A stretch of DNA of 64,000 nucleotides from DASQUK01 sp046726215 (GTDB taxonomy: Bacteria > Actinomycetota > Acidimicrobiia > Acidimicrobiales > VFJN01): contig JBKPAA010000039.1 of the NCBI GenBank assembly GCA_046726215.1, forward strand, positions 17,793 through 81,792, read 5' to 3'. Below are positions 51,021 to 59,869 of the stretch, piece by piece. The notes under the pieces are model-generated. The model searched no databases and had not been told where the DNA came from. It saw only the letters and a list, made by a program, of their open reading frames with translations. A program made the position numbers and the translations under genes. Numbering within the stretch: position 1 is the first letter of the stretch; each line of letters begins with the position of its first letter.

Positions 51021-53471
51021 TCAGAATGGCTCGTTCCCGGCGCGGTCATTGGGGGCCTGGCTGGGGGCGGGCCCGTGGCGGTGCGAGGGCCGGGGCGGCC
51101 GGGGCAGGGTGAAGCCAAGGGTGGCGTAGGCCCGGCGGCGCTCGTTGTGCATGCGAGCGAGCACCGGGACACGGGTGTCGACGTAGTCGTGGACCTCGAC
51201 GCGTGTCTTGGTGTCGGTCGGGCGGAGGACGCGGCCGACGTACTGGATGACGCTGCCTTTGAACTTGATGGGGAAGGCGAGGAACAGGGTGTCGAGGGGT
51301 GGGCAGTCGAAGCCTTCGCCGAGCAGGCTGGCGGTGGCGGCGAGTACGAGGCCTTCGTCGGGTGAGGGGTCGGCGAGGCGGTCGATGACCACCGTGCGAG
51401 CCTTCTTGCCCATGTCGCCGTGTAAGACAAGGGGATCGATGCCCAGGGTGGTCAGGTCCTGGGCGATGGCGTCAAGGTGTTCCTTCCAGCGGGTGAGCAC
51501 GATGCAGTTGCGACGGGCGTGGGCGGCGGCAGCGATGTCTTGACAGATCGCCGTGGTGCGTTGTCGGTCCTCGACAAGGCCGCGGAAGACCGCCTGGATG
51601 TGCTGGCCGTCATCGGTGTCTTCGTGGTCGGTCTCGTGGACCACGAGGTCGAGGGCTCGCAGCGCGCTTCCGGACGGGGTGGTCATGGTGTGGCGCACCG
51701 GTCCGCAGTGCATCGCCATCAGCGCCTGGAGTCCGTCCCGCCGGTACGGCGTCGCGGTCAGTCCCGCCCACCGACGGACCGGGATCTGGCGTACCGCGCG
51801 CTCGAAGGTGACGGCGGGGACGTGGTGACATTCGTCGACGATGACCAACCCATAGCGCCCGGCCAGCTCGGCGATGTCGTCACGGCGGGCGACGCTTTGC
51901 ACCATTGCCACATCGACGATGCCCGTGGCGCGGCGGCGGCCACCGCCGAGCTGGCCGATCTGTCGGGCGCTGAGATCTAGGTGGGTGGTGAGCCGGTCGC
52001 GCCATTGTTCGACGAGTGGCTTGCGGTCGACGATCACGAGGGTCGGTACCTTGTGGCGGGCGATGAGAGCGCAGCCGATCACGGTCTTGCCCGACCCGGG
52101 CGGCGCTACGAGCATTCCCATGTCGTGGGCGGCTATGGCGTCGGTGGCAGCGGTCTGGTCGGGCGTCAAGTCGGCCTGCAGCTGGACGTCAAGGGTGGCC
52201 ACCTCGGGGCAGCCGTCGACGACCTTGAGGCGGCTCCCTGCCTCGTCGACCAGAGTTTCGGCTTGTTGGCGCAGCCCTCGGGGGAGCAGCAACTGGTCGA
52301 GTGTCTCCTGGTAGCAGCGGATGAACCGTGGTGTGTTCCACGTCGAGAAGCGCAGCCTCTCCTTCTCGTGGAACTCGGGGTTGTGCAGCGAAGCCAGGTG
52401 CTTGAGCGCCGCGAGCAGCGCGGGCGGGATCCCGATCCGGTCGACACTCAACATCGCGCCAGCGAGGGCAACGATCTGCGCCGGGGGCCTCGCGGTCGGC
52501 TGGTCGCGGGCGGGCCGCCGGTAGGTGGAGGCGTCAGGCCCGGTCGCCAGATCCCCCAACGCCTTGGCGAGCGCATTCGCAGATTCGGTGCTGAGACGCT
52601 CGAGCTGGGCGAGGAACGTCCACTGGTCCTCGACGGGTTCGAGGCTGGTCGGGTCGAGGAACACGGTGGTGCCGCGCTGGCGACAGTCCCGCTGCAGTGG
52701 CAACGCAATGAGGTTGCCGAACGAGCCCTTAGGCATGAAGTCCTGGGCGGGGAACAGACGGTCATAGCTGCCCAGGTCGAGCTCGGCTCGGACCGTCATC
52801 GCTTCCCGTAACATGCCGACACCGATCCGCCTCGCTGAGGCGGCCGGGACAGGTGCGGCAAAGAACATCCACACATGCCCGCCGTCACCCGACCGCGAGC
52901 GCTCCAGCGCGGCATCGATGCCGGCGGACCGGGCGGCATCCAGGTAGGCCAACGCGTCGAGGACCCATCCAGGCCCGTCGAAGTCACACGCCAACAGCCG
53001 GCAGGCATCGCCCCGCATGAGTGGGTAGAGGCCCGCGTGGATCTCACCCGCCAGATGTCGCGCGACGACGTCGTCAGTGAGGGGCAGGTGCTCGCGGTCG
53101 GGGCGGCGGGCGTTGCGCCACCCACCCCGCACGGCCGGACTCCATCCCGCCTTGCCGGTTCGCTCGTTCTCCCACCGCAATGCATGCACATCGTCGCGCC
53201 CTGCGAACAACGATCGGAACAGCGCGAGCTTCGCCTCGCGCGGCGAGCTGCGGTCGATCTCGGCCCACTTGGACATCGGCTCTGCCCGATCGGGAAACAG
53301 CGACGGCGACCAGGCCGCGGTGGGTCCCTCACCGATGCGAGTTGGGTCTTCGAGTCCCAACAGCCGACGCAGTCGGGCATTCTCGGCGCGAAGCTGCGCC
53401 AGCTCGGCGTGCAGCGCTGTTGCCTCGGCGATTGCGGCATCCGCCTCAACAGCCCTACGCGCAGCGGTCAC
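51021..53471 (-). CDS. Primase-helicase fusion, TOTE conflict-system type
   Basis: 816 residues. An N-terminal leucine-zipper coil (ELAQLRAENARLRRLLGLED) precedes an archaeo-eukaryotic-primase-like domain with catalytic acidic motif RLLACDFDGPGW and nucleotide motif RSGDGGHVWMFF. A linker with FHEKERLRFSTWNTPRFIR leads to a superfamily 2 helicase: Walker A APPGSGKTVIGCAL, DECH box VIVDECHHVPAVTF, motif III GLTATPYRRDG, and C-terminal motifs VLHGDMGKKAR, LLGEGFDCPPLD and YVGRVLRPT. The set matches primase-helicases of the TOTE conflict (defence-like) systems. No nuclease or other partner gene of such systems is obvious beside it. It fills most of element IV. Confidence 0.8.
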   Translation of the reverse strand: MTAARRAVEADAAIAEATALHAELAQLRAENARLRRLLGLEDPTRIGEGPTAAWSPSLFPDRAEPMSKWAEIDRSSPREAKLALFRSLFAGRDDVHALRWENERTGKAGWSPAVRGGWRNARRPDREHLPLTDDVVARHLAGEIHAGLYPLMRGDACRLLACDFDGPGWVLDALAYLDAARSAGIDAALERSRSGDGGHVWMFFAAPVPAASARRIGVGMLREAMTVRAELDLGSYDRLFPAQDFMPKGSFGNLIALPLQRDCRQRGTTVFLDPTSLEPVEDQWTFLAQLERLSTESANALAKALGDLATGPDASTYRRPARDQPTARPPAQIVALAGAMLSVDRIGIPPALLAALKHLASLHNPEFHEKERLRFSTWNTPRFIRCYQETLDQLLLPRGLRQQAETLVDEAGSRLKVVDGCPEVATLDVQLQADLTPDQTAATDAIAAHDMGMLVAPPGSGKTVIGCALIARHKVPTLVIVDRKPLVEQWRDRLTTHLDLSARQIGQLGGGRRRATGIVDVAMVQSVARRDDIAELAGRYGLVIVDECHHVPAVTFERAVRQIPVRRWAGLTATPYRRDGLQALMAMHCGPVRHTMTTPSGSALRALDLVVHETDHEDTDDGQHIQAVFRGLVEDRQRTTAICQDIAAAAHARRNCIVLTRWKEHLDAIAQDLTTLGIDPLVLHGDMGKKARTVVIDRLADPSPDEGLVLAATASLLGEGFDCPPLDTLFLAFPIKFKGSVIQYVGRVLRPTDTKTRVEVHDYVDTRVPVLARMHNERRRAYATLGFTLPRPPRPSHRHGPAPSQAPNDRAGNEPF

Positions 53472-53832
53472 GGCGGCCCAACGATCTCGAAGGCCGGGTG
53501 ACCTCCCATCGCCCCCATGGTGGCCGAGTCGAGGTGCCGCGTCGAAGCATGCCCGGACGCCAGGCCGTCCGGCGCGTCACCAGATCCGAAGGCAAGTAGG
53601 TGGCCACCGAGCTCCGCGCCCGCCAAGTCGTCATGGCTGACGATGACTACAACCAGCTCGCTGATCGCACGATCGCCGAGGGAGTGAACCGTCACGCCTC
53701 GAACCGCCGTGTTCCCCGCCCTGACATGCCGCAATACGTCGGTCTCGGTTCGGCCGATCAAGTCTCCGCGAAGGACGTCATCGACGAGCGCGGCAGACGC
53801 GCCTCGAGACGGCTCCTGCGTGGAGCTCCACT
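53472..53832. other. 360 bases between helicase and excisionase genes, no clear gene
   Basis: A 97-codon minus-strand frame and a 101-codon plus-strand frame are open here, but neither has recognisable motifs nor a good ribosome binding site. It is probably leader sequence for the helicase gene. Confidence 0.4.
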
Positions 53833-54018
53833 CTACCTGGCTCTGGCTCGATACTCCTCAAGGGCGTCCGCAGGAATGTGGGCGATGCCGTTGACCATCA
53901 CGTAGCGGAGCTCGTGCTGGTAGATGAGTCGGATGATCTCGCGCGTAGAGACGCCTAGGCGCCGAGCCGCCTCGGACGCCCGCAGCGGCTCAGTGGTTGT
54001 CTGGTCCCGGCCAGTCAT
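53833..54018 (-). CDS. Excisionase/MerR-like small DNA-binding protein
   Basis: 61 residues from ATG 54018. RASEAARRLGVSTREIIRLI followed by YQHELRYVMVNGIAHIPADA forms a winged helix of the excisionase (HTH_17) type. Its start overlaps the end of the small upstream gene by 29 bases. Such proteins either direct element excision or regulate; placement 350 bases from relic 5 suits a recombination directionality factor for element IV, although no integrase gene is next to it. Confidence 0.75.
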   Translation of the reverse strand: MTGRDQTTTEPLRASEAARRLGVSTREIIRLIYQHELRYVMVNGIAHIPADALEEYRARAR

Positions 54019-54196
54019 CGAATCCAAGCTTATGGCTCAGGATGCGGATCTGATGTTCGACAGTGACGACGAGGCTGAGTTGGTTGGCGGTGATGAGCGC
54101 GTCACGGGCGTCGTCGAGGTCGGCGAGCAGCGCGAGTGCCTCGTCGAGTTCGTACCAGACTTGACGAGGCGGCTCTCGCCGGGCCGGATCGCTCAT
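53990..54196 (-). CDS. Small unknown protein (68 aa) coupled to excisionase
   Basis: 68 residues from ATG 54196. Helical and acidic (QVWYELDEALALLADLDDAR, QLSLVVTVEHQIRILSHKLG); no family recognised. It overlaps the excisionase-like gene by 29 bases, so the two form an operon. The frame is open further upstream, but that part overlaps the conserved attachment segment. Confidence 0.55.
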   Translation of the reverse strand: MSDPARREPPRQVWYELDEALALLADLDDARDALITANQLSLVVTVEHQIRILSHKLGFDDWPGPDNH

Positions 54197-54242
54197 CAGG
54201 TGGAACCTAGTCACGGTCGCGGCCGTCAACCTGCGGTCGGGC

Positions 54243-54436
54243 CAGGTGCAATAGCGGGTGCAATACTTCAGCGCAGTCCGTGGACTCGGCCACACGGGAT
54301 GAATGATCTGGCCGACGACACCCAGCTCAGCGGACACCAGCGAACGCCCTGGACGATCGGTCACGGTCTCCTAAGCGGTAGGCCGCAGGTTCGAGTCCTG
54401 CCGGGGGCACCGTTGCCGGGGGCACCGCGAAACTGC
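54243..54436 (+). repeat. Attachment-site relic 5 with conserved upstream segment
   Basis: 'AGGTGCAA' sites at 54243-54268, then CCCAGCTCAGCGGACACC and CCTGGACGATCGGTCACG lead to the tRNA-Arg 3' half at 54368. The end of the copy is internally duplicated: GCCGGGGGCACCG occurs twice (54409-54433). This is the last relic and closes element IV. Confidence 0.75.
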
Positions 54437-54720
54437 TTGTGAGGGCGCTACGGCTTCGTTGGGAGGTGAACCGTCAGGTGCAGTACACATGTCGGTACGC
54501 CCGTAGGCCCAGGGATCGCGGATCGGCGGGATGCGGCGGCCACCAGCGCGACTGTATCGGCGACGTCGGCCGACGCATGAGCGAGCGGCCGGACCTGAGC
54601 TGGCCCGAGGCGAGGATGTGGTCCGACACCCGCGTCGGCGGATCGCGAGCGCCCTGAGCCGAGCCGGTCGATCCGGTCGATCCGCGGCTACAATGCCCGG
54701 CAGGCGGATCGGCGGGCACA

Positions 54721-55080
54721 TTGGCGGAATTCAGAATCCTGGGGACCTTCCAGGTCATCTCCAACGGCGCGAGCCTTCAGCTGGGCCCGCGGAAGCAGCG
54801 TGCCCTCCTGGCGATCCTGCTCCTGAACGTCAATCAGATCGTTTCCACCGACCTCATCGACGTCATCTGGGGAGGCCGCGCCCCGAGATCGGCGGCCCGT
54901 TCGTTGCAGATCTTTGTCTCGGAGGTGCGGCGGATCCTTTCCGAGCTTCGGATGCTGGGCTCGTTCGACGTCTGGGGCACTGACGGGGTCGTCGGTGTGC
55001 GTGTGGACGCCCACCGCTTTGGTGGCGGGATGGGCGGCAGCTGGCACCGAGCCCGACCTTGCGGGTCCGGCTGTGGTTGA
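54721..55080 (+). CDS. SARP/AfsR-like DNA-binding domain protein, truncated
   Basis: 119 residues from TTG. Residues 1-75 are the winged helix of SARP/AfsR regulators: FRILGTFQVISNGASLQLG, RKQRALLAILLLNVNQIVS, TDLIDVIWGGRAPRSAARSL and QIFVSEVRRIL. The usual BTAD helical domain is missing; the frame turns into Gly/Arg-rich sequence and stops within the start of the cyclase gene. Either a stand-alone DNA-binding partner translated together with the cyclase-ATPase, or the N-terminus of one AfsR-like protein split by a frameshift. First gene after the island. Confidence 0.6.
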   Translation: MAEFRILGTFQVISNGASLQLGPRKQRALLAILLLNVNQIVSTDLIDVIWGGRAPRSAARSLQIFVSEVRRILSELRMLGSFDVWGTDGVVGVRVDAHRFGGGMGGSWHRARPCGSGCG

Positions 55081-57832
55081 GCAGGGCACGGCGGCCCGCG
55101 GCGCTACGGACGGCTGGTGCCCGCGCACGTTCCTGATGACCGACATCGTCGATTCGGTGTCGCTGTGGGAGCGCGACCCGGTGGCGATGTCGCAGGCGGT
55201 GGCGTGGCACGACACGGTCATCCAGGACGCGGTCGATGCTGCGGGCGGCCAGATGCTGAGAACCAAGGGTGAGGGCGACTCGACGTTCTCGGTCTTCGAA
55301 CACCCTGCCGGTGCACTTGCCGCGGCGGCGGATGTCCAAGAGGCGGTTACCGGCGAGCCGTGGCCGTCGATGATGGCGGTGCGGGTGCGCGTCGGCGTGC
55401 ACACCGGGGATGCGGAGCCGCGTGACGGCGACTGGTACGGGCCGGCGGTGAACCGTGCCGCCCGGCTGCGGGCTCTGGCCGACGGCGGGCAGACACTCGT
55501 GTCGGGGGTGAGCGCAGGTCTGGTGGCCGATCGGATGCCCAAGACGGTTCGGCTGCTGTATCTCGGGCGGCGGGTCCTGCGCGGCATCGAGCGGCCCGAA
55601 GAGGTATGGGAGCTGGTTCGAGCTGACGACCCGAGAATGGCCATTCCGATCTGGGTCAGGGTCGGCGAGCTGCCGGTCGCGCGTACGCGCTTCGTTGGTC
55701 GTACCGAGGACCTCGACGATCTCGCGGAACTGATCCAAACCGAACAGCTGGTCACGCTCACCGGGCCCGGGGGTAGCGGAAAGACCAGATTGGCGCTCGA
55801 GGTGGCGAGGTGCGCTCGACGACGAGGCGTGCGGGTTTGGCTGGCCGAGCTGGCGCCGTTGCGAGACCCGGGTTTGGTGGCCCAGGCGGTTGCCAAGGCG
55901 ATCGGCCTCGAAACCGGACCAGATCCGCTGGAGGAACTGCTTGCTCAAGCAGACACGCTTGCCGGGGTTTTGGTGCTCGACAACTGCGAGCACCTGCTCG
56001 ACGCCTGTGCAGCGCTCACCGAACGGTTGCTGGTGGCTGCGTCTGACATCCGGGTGCTGGCCACGAGCCGGGAGCCGCTGCGTCTGACCGGAGAGCGAGA
56101 GTGGCCCGTTCGATCCCTGGACGTACCGGACGAGTCGCTACGGGACCCAGCCGGACTGGCTCGAGTCGAGTCGGTCCAGTTGCTGATCGACCGGGCCCGA
56201 GCAGTCCGGCCCGACTTGGATGTCGGCCAGGATGACGTCATGCCGCTCGTGCAAATCTGCCGCGCTCTCGATGGGGTTCCACTGGCGATCGAGTTGGCAG
56301 CCAGCCGACTGCGCTCGCTCGGTGTCGCTGAGCTGGCCGCCCGACTTGGTGACCAGCTGGCGACGCTCGCACGGCCCATATCCACCTGCCGGGACGACGC
56401 CCGGCACCGGTCCCTTCGCATGACCCTCGATTGGAGCTACGAGCTTCTGACCGAAGAGCAACGCAAAGTTGCCCAGCGCCTGTCCGTGTTCGCTGGCGGG
56501 TTCCGCGTCGATGCCGTCGAGGCCGTGTGCGATAGCGGCGTCGACGTGCTCGACAGCGTCGAGGAGCTGGTTGCCAAGTCCCTGCTCAGCTTCGACGGCA
56601 CGACCGCCCGGTACCGGCTGCTCGAACCGCTCCGCCAGTATCTTGCCGAGCGCTTGGCCGCATCCGGCACGACCGAGGTCGCTCGACGGGCGCACGGGGA
56701 GTGGACGGCGAGTCTTTGCCGGCGGTTGGGCTTCGGCCTGCTGCAGGATCTCAGGGCCCGCAGCACCCGACTCCGCGAGGAGAGCGCCAACGTCGAGGTG
56801 GCCCTGCACTGGGCGCTCGAACACGGCGAACACGAGACTGCGTTGCGAATCGTCGGATCGCTCGGCCAGTACTGGTTCTTCAACGACAACGCTGCCGGCG
56901 ACCGCTGGTGCGCCGCGGTGATCGAGGCCAGCGCGTCAGCCCCTCCTCGGCGGCGAGCGCCGGCGCTACTGAGCGCTGGCATGGTGGCCCAGAACGATCA
57001 GGCTTGGGACCGGTCGCTGGCCTGGCTCCACGAGGCACTGGCCATCTACCGGGCCGAACAGGTGGCCCCAGGCCAGGCGGCGGCCCTGTTCTGGCTAGGA
57101 CGTGCGCACGGCGACCCGGCGGAAGCCAAACGCTGCTTCGGCGAGAGCCTCGAGCTGTCCATGCAGCTCGGCGAGCGCGTTGGAGGCGGCATGTGTCGAG
57201 TCTTCATCAGCGTGCTGGCGGCCCGGGACGGAGACCTGGACGAGGCGGTGCGGCTGGCGGAACAGGTCGTCGAGGAATGCTGTGCGAGCGCGGTCCACTA
57301 TCCGGTGGGCCAAGCACTGGTCCTCCTCGCGTCCATCGCACACCGTCGCGGCCAGGACGACGCCGCTCGCACGTTCCTCCGCGACGCGGTGACGCACAGC
57401 CGAGACGTCGACGACCGCCGGCAGCTGCCCGCGGTGCTGATCGATCTGGCCGCGCAGGAAGCAAGCATGGGACATGGCGCCGAGGCGCTCCAGGCCCTCG
57501 CAGAGTCGTCGCAGCTGGATGAGCAGATAGGACGACTGCCAAGCCGGTCCTACCAACTCGCCGTCGCGGCCTGGGTGCATCTGGCGCGCGACGAACGGGT
57601 GCTGGCGATCTCAGCGCTGGGCGGCTACGACGCGCACCCCAGCGAGTTCGCCATCCCGCCCTTCGGCAGGATCGGTGGGCACGTCAACTGGCTCGACCCT
57701 GCAGCCATGGCGGCCATGCGAGCCAGGCTGGACCCGGACGCGGTGGCCGCGGCCGCCGCCATGGCACGCGCCAGATCGCTCGACGGACTCATCGATGAGC
57801 TGATCATCCAGCCAGCCGAGGACGCCAAGTGA
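55073..57832 (+). CDS. Class III cyclase / NB-ARC ATPase / TPR regulator
   Basis: 919 residues if started at the GTG at 55073, overlapping the preceding stop by eight bases; the frame is open back to 54914. The cyclase domain has RTFLMTDIVDSVSLW (first metal Asp), RTKGEGDSTFSVFE (Glu replaces the second Asp neighbourhood) and GPAVNRAARLRALA. The NB-ARC ATPase follows with Walker A GPGGSGKTRLALEVA, Walker B LVLDNCEHLLDACA, and VPLAIELAASRLRSLG. The C-terminal ~350 residues are TPR-like. This matches the LuxR/AfsR-like cyclase-ATPase regulators. Activity as a cyclase is uncertain. With the SARP-like protein upstream it forms a split regulator. Confidence 0.82.
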   Translation: MVEQGTAARGATDGWCPRTFLMTDIVDSVSLWERDPVAMSQAVAWHDTVIQDAVDAAGGQMLRTKGEGDSTFSVFEHPAGALAAAADVQEAVTGEPWPSMMAVRVRVGVHTGDAEPRDGDWYGPAVNRAARLRALADGGQTLVSGVSAGLVADRMPKTVRLLYLGRRVLRGIERPEEVWELVRADDPRMAIPIWVRVGELPVARTRFVGRTEDLDDLAELIQTEQLVTLTGPGGSGKTRLALEVARCARRRGVRVWLAELAPLRDPGLVAQAVAKAIGLETGPDPLEELLAQADTLAGVLVLDNCEHLLDACAALTERLLVAASDIRVLATSREPLRLTGEREWPVRSLDVPDESLRDPAGLARVESVQLLIDRARAVRPDLDVGQDDVMPLVQICRALDGVPLAIELAASRLRSLGVAELAARLGDQLATLARPISTCRDDARHRSLRMTLDWSYELLTEEQRKVAQRLSVFAGGFRVDAVEAVCDSGVDVLDSVEELVAKSLLSFDGTTARYRLLEPLRQYLAERLAASGTTEVARRAHGEWTASLCRRLGFGLLQDLRARSTRLREESANVEVALHWALEHGEHETALRIVGSLGQYWFFNDNAAGDRWCAAVIEASASAPPRRRAPALLSAGMVAQNDQAWDRSLAWLHEALAIYRAEQVAPGQAAALFWLGRAHGDPAEAKRCFGESLELSMQLGERVGGGMCRVFISVLAARDGDLDEAVRLAEQVVEECCASAVHYPVGQALVLLASIAHRRGQDDAARTFLRDAVTHSRDVDDRRQLPAVLIDLAAQEASMGHGAEALQALAESSQLDEQIGRLPSRSYQLAVAAWVHLARDERVLAISALGGYDAHPSEFAIPPFGRIGGHVNWLDPAAMAAMRARLDPDAVAAAAAMARARSLDGLIDELIIQPAEDAK

Positions 57833-58320
57833 TCCCGCTCCACCGTCTTGCTGGCGTTGCTGATGACTCACGGGCTCCCGGTCATGAGCGCTTGTCCGTC
57901 CGATCGCTGGCTCACGACGGTGTCGTGTTGCTGGGAACTCCAGACCAGATCGCCGACGCCATCCGTCGGGACCGGGCGCTCGCCGAGTACGGGGACTTCG
58001 CCTCGTCCCACATCGACACTGACCACGTTCGCTGGGCCGGCGACGTCGCCCAAGCGATCCTCAACGCCATCGCCGCCGACCTGGCCGCCGAGCCAGGGCG
58101 GCAGCAACAAGGCGACGCTGAGCGCCACCACTCCCGGCTCCGCGTCGACGTCGTCACCGGCCTTCCCGTGGGCACAGGCTCACACCGTGAGCGCTCAAAC
58201 TGCTCCTGGAAGGCGGCCTGCTCAGGCGTCGGCGGAACGCCGCCCTGTATCACCAGGATCGTGGCCATGTCACCCCTCGACCACATAGTGGTCTCGGGGC
58301 TCTGGCTGGACGGCCCCTGA
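57829..58320 (+). CDS. Uncertain small protein downstream of the regulator
   Basis: 163 codons from a GTG overlapping the regulator stop (GTGA). The middle (LLGTPDQIADAIRRDRALAE, then SHIDTDHVRWAGDVAQAILN) looks coding, but the ends do not, and a minus-strand frame starting at ATG 58268 with a good ribosome binding site (MATILVIQGGVPPTPEQAAF) also looks plausible. One may be a remnant interrupted by the other. No family recognised. Confidence 0.3.
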   Translation: MIPLHRLAGVADDSRAPGHERLSVRSLAHDGVVLLGTPDQIADAIRRDRALAEYGDFASSHIDTDHVRWAGDVAQAILNAIAADLAAEPGRQQQGDAERHHSRLRVDVVTGLPVGTGSHRERSNCSWKAACSGVGGTPPCITRIVAMSPLDHIVVSGLWLDGP

Positions 58321-58430
58321 TTGGGGATTCGACGAAACGAACGAGTTCAAGCACTCCTGCTGGATGGCTGCCCAGGAACATCGGGCTCCAGCACGGCATC
58401 GCGGCACGACGATTCCGCCGGGCCGAGTCG

Positions 58431-58607
58431 TCAGCTAGCTGCAAGCGCGTCCCAGAAGAACGGAAAGACGAAGCACCCCAGACCGGCCGCCAGGAACGAC
58501 ACTTTGCCCCTCTGGTAGCCGATGGCCGCCAACACGAAAAGGGCCACGGCGACGCCGAAGAAAATCATCTTCCAGGTCGCGTCCAATGGTTCGACCGCAA
58601 CGATCAT
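58431..58607 (-). CDS. Small two-helix membrane protein (58 aa)
   Basis: 58 residues from ATG 58607, chosen because GGGGGAGG lies seven bases upstream. Two hydrophobic helices (MIFFGVAVALFVLAAIGYQ and FLAAGLGCFVFPFFWDAL) with a short basic loop (RGK). No family recognised. Small proteins of this sort are common in actinobacteria. Confidence 0.6.
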   Translation of the reverse strand: MIVAVEPLDATWKMIFFGVAVALFVLAAIGYQRGKVSFLAAGLGCFVFPFFWDALAAS

Positions 58608-59187
58608 TGTGGTTCCTCCCCCAACAGGTCCGATCCAGCGGAACGTACCCCCCCGGCCTGCTCCGAGGGGCGAGCCGTCGACGATCGTCACAGGGGTGCA
58701 ACCTGTCGTGGTCTGAGGCGCGCTCGAAACGGTGAGATGACCACGCTAGGGGATGGTCCCAGGCGCGGTGCCGGTGACGCGATTCCGCTCGTGGGCACCG
58801 GTCGCGGTTACCAGAACCCATGTACTAGGTCCACCGGTGCGGCGCTTTGACGACTCGTGCTCGGCCAGGTGGTCACACCGATGAAGCGCCACATGACCCA
58901 CCGCTCAGACGGGTGTCGGTCGGGGGACGGTCGACTGTCGACAGACATGGCGATCACCTGAGCCAACGCGTTCGGCTCCGGCGGTCCCGCCGGGCGCCTC
59001 GGCCCAGCGATCGACCTACGGATCCGCGGCTCTGCGTCGCACGCTGATCGCATCTATGTGACGAGGCGCAGACTCCGGGAATGCGCCCGGTGCCGCATGG
59101 CGCATTCGATGCCAGCCGGCCCCTACGGGCTCGGCGTTGCGTGCACGGTCCCGAATTGGCAGACGCCCGGAGGGGTACGGACTCAGC
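58608..59187. other. 580 bases without a gene
   Basis: The first 100 bases are the leader and promoter region of the small minus-strand membrane protein. After that, no motif-bearing frame or ribosome binding site is seen on either strand until the small membrane protein at 59188. Confidence 0.45.
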
Positions 59188-59352
59188 ATGAGCCCAACTC
59201 TGCTTTGGGTGCTCGCGGTGATCCTGGTCGTCGTGGGCATCATTATGCTCGTCCAGGGACAATGGATCCTCGGGATCGCCTTGATCCTGGCGGGTCTCCT
59301 GGTCGGGCCTGGCGGCGTATCTGTCTTTCGGAGTGGGCGACGCGCAAGGTAG
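59188..59352 (+). CDS. Small two-helix membrane protein (54 aa)
   Basis: 54 residues from ATG 59188, with GGAGG 16 bases upstream. Two hydrophobic helices (LLWVLAVILVVVGIIMLV and GIALILAGLLVGPGGV) and a basic tail FRSGRRAR. It resembles the many short actinobacterial DUF6131-like membrane proteins; function unknown. Confidence 0.65.
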   Translation: MSPTLLWVLAVILVVVGIIMLVQGQWILGIALILAGLLVGPGGVSVFRSGRRAR

Positions 59353-59869
59353 TGAGCGTGCAAGCCGACGACCGCAGTCGCTTCGACGTTGCCACCTTCG
59401 CCGCCGCTCGCAGTCTTTCGATGCGAACGGGGTCCACGTGCTGCATGACGGCAGGGTCGCCCTGGTTCAGTGACCCCGACCGCAAGTCCTTCGCCGTCGA
59501 GGAGTAGCCGCGTGAGCAGATCGACGTCTGCCGACGCGACGCACGTGTTGTACGACTAGGCCGGCGGCGCCAGCGGGATCTCGGCGCCTGATCCATGCGT
59601 TGTACGATCGTGTCGAGCGCGATGACCCGGAGTTCCGCTCAGCTCTTGTCTCGTACCTCGAATCGGGCACGCGCCTCGCGCAGCAGAGTTCTCAGCCCGG
59701 CGCCAAGGGTTGTTGAATACGCCCTGTTCCGCACTGGGGCTGGGGCGAGGCACTGTCCTATCGGCCCGACTGAGCCGACCGACACAGGGTCGAACATCTA
59801 TCGATGCGCCTGCGAGTCTCGACCTTCAACGTGCAGCACGACGAGGGCCACTCGCGGCGCACCAGCCGC
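59353..59869. other. 520 bases without a gene
   Basis: Short arginine-rich frames only; no ribosome binding site or motif. It precedes the integrase remnant and may be decayed element DNA. Confidence 0.45.

Larger units (their letters stand above)
27879..54436. mobile_element. Tandem genomic island at tRNA-Arg (four accreted elements)
   Basis: The 3' half of the tRNA plus about a dozen following bases (27879-27932) recurs in direct orientation at 34481-34534, 40688-40741, 50702-50755 and 54368-54436. Successive repeats delimit elements I (6.5 kb, sugar ABC operon), II (6.1 kb, GH3 and others), III (10 kb, truncated integrase, sensor pair, haloperoxidase) and IV (3.6 kb, primase-helicase, excisionase-like). 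This is the pattern left by repeated site-specific integration into a tRNA. A truncated integrase directly follows the 40.7 kb copy. Several genes inside are broken, so the island is mostly fixed. Confidence 0.8.

Noticed and set aside
54371..54721. Minus-strand frame ending PRQDSNLRPTA near relic 5
   Set aside because: Classic artefact from antisense translation of tRNA-derived sequence; the same peptide appears at relic 3.
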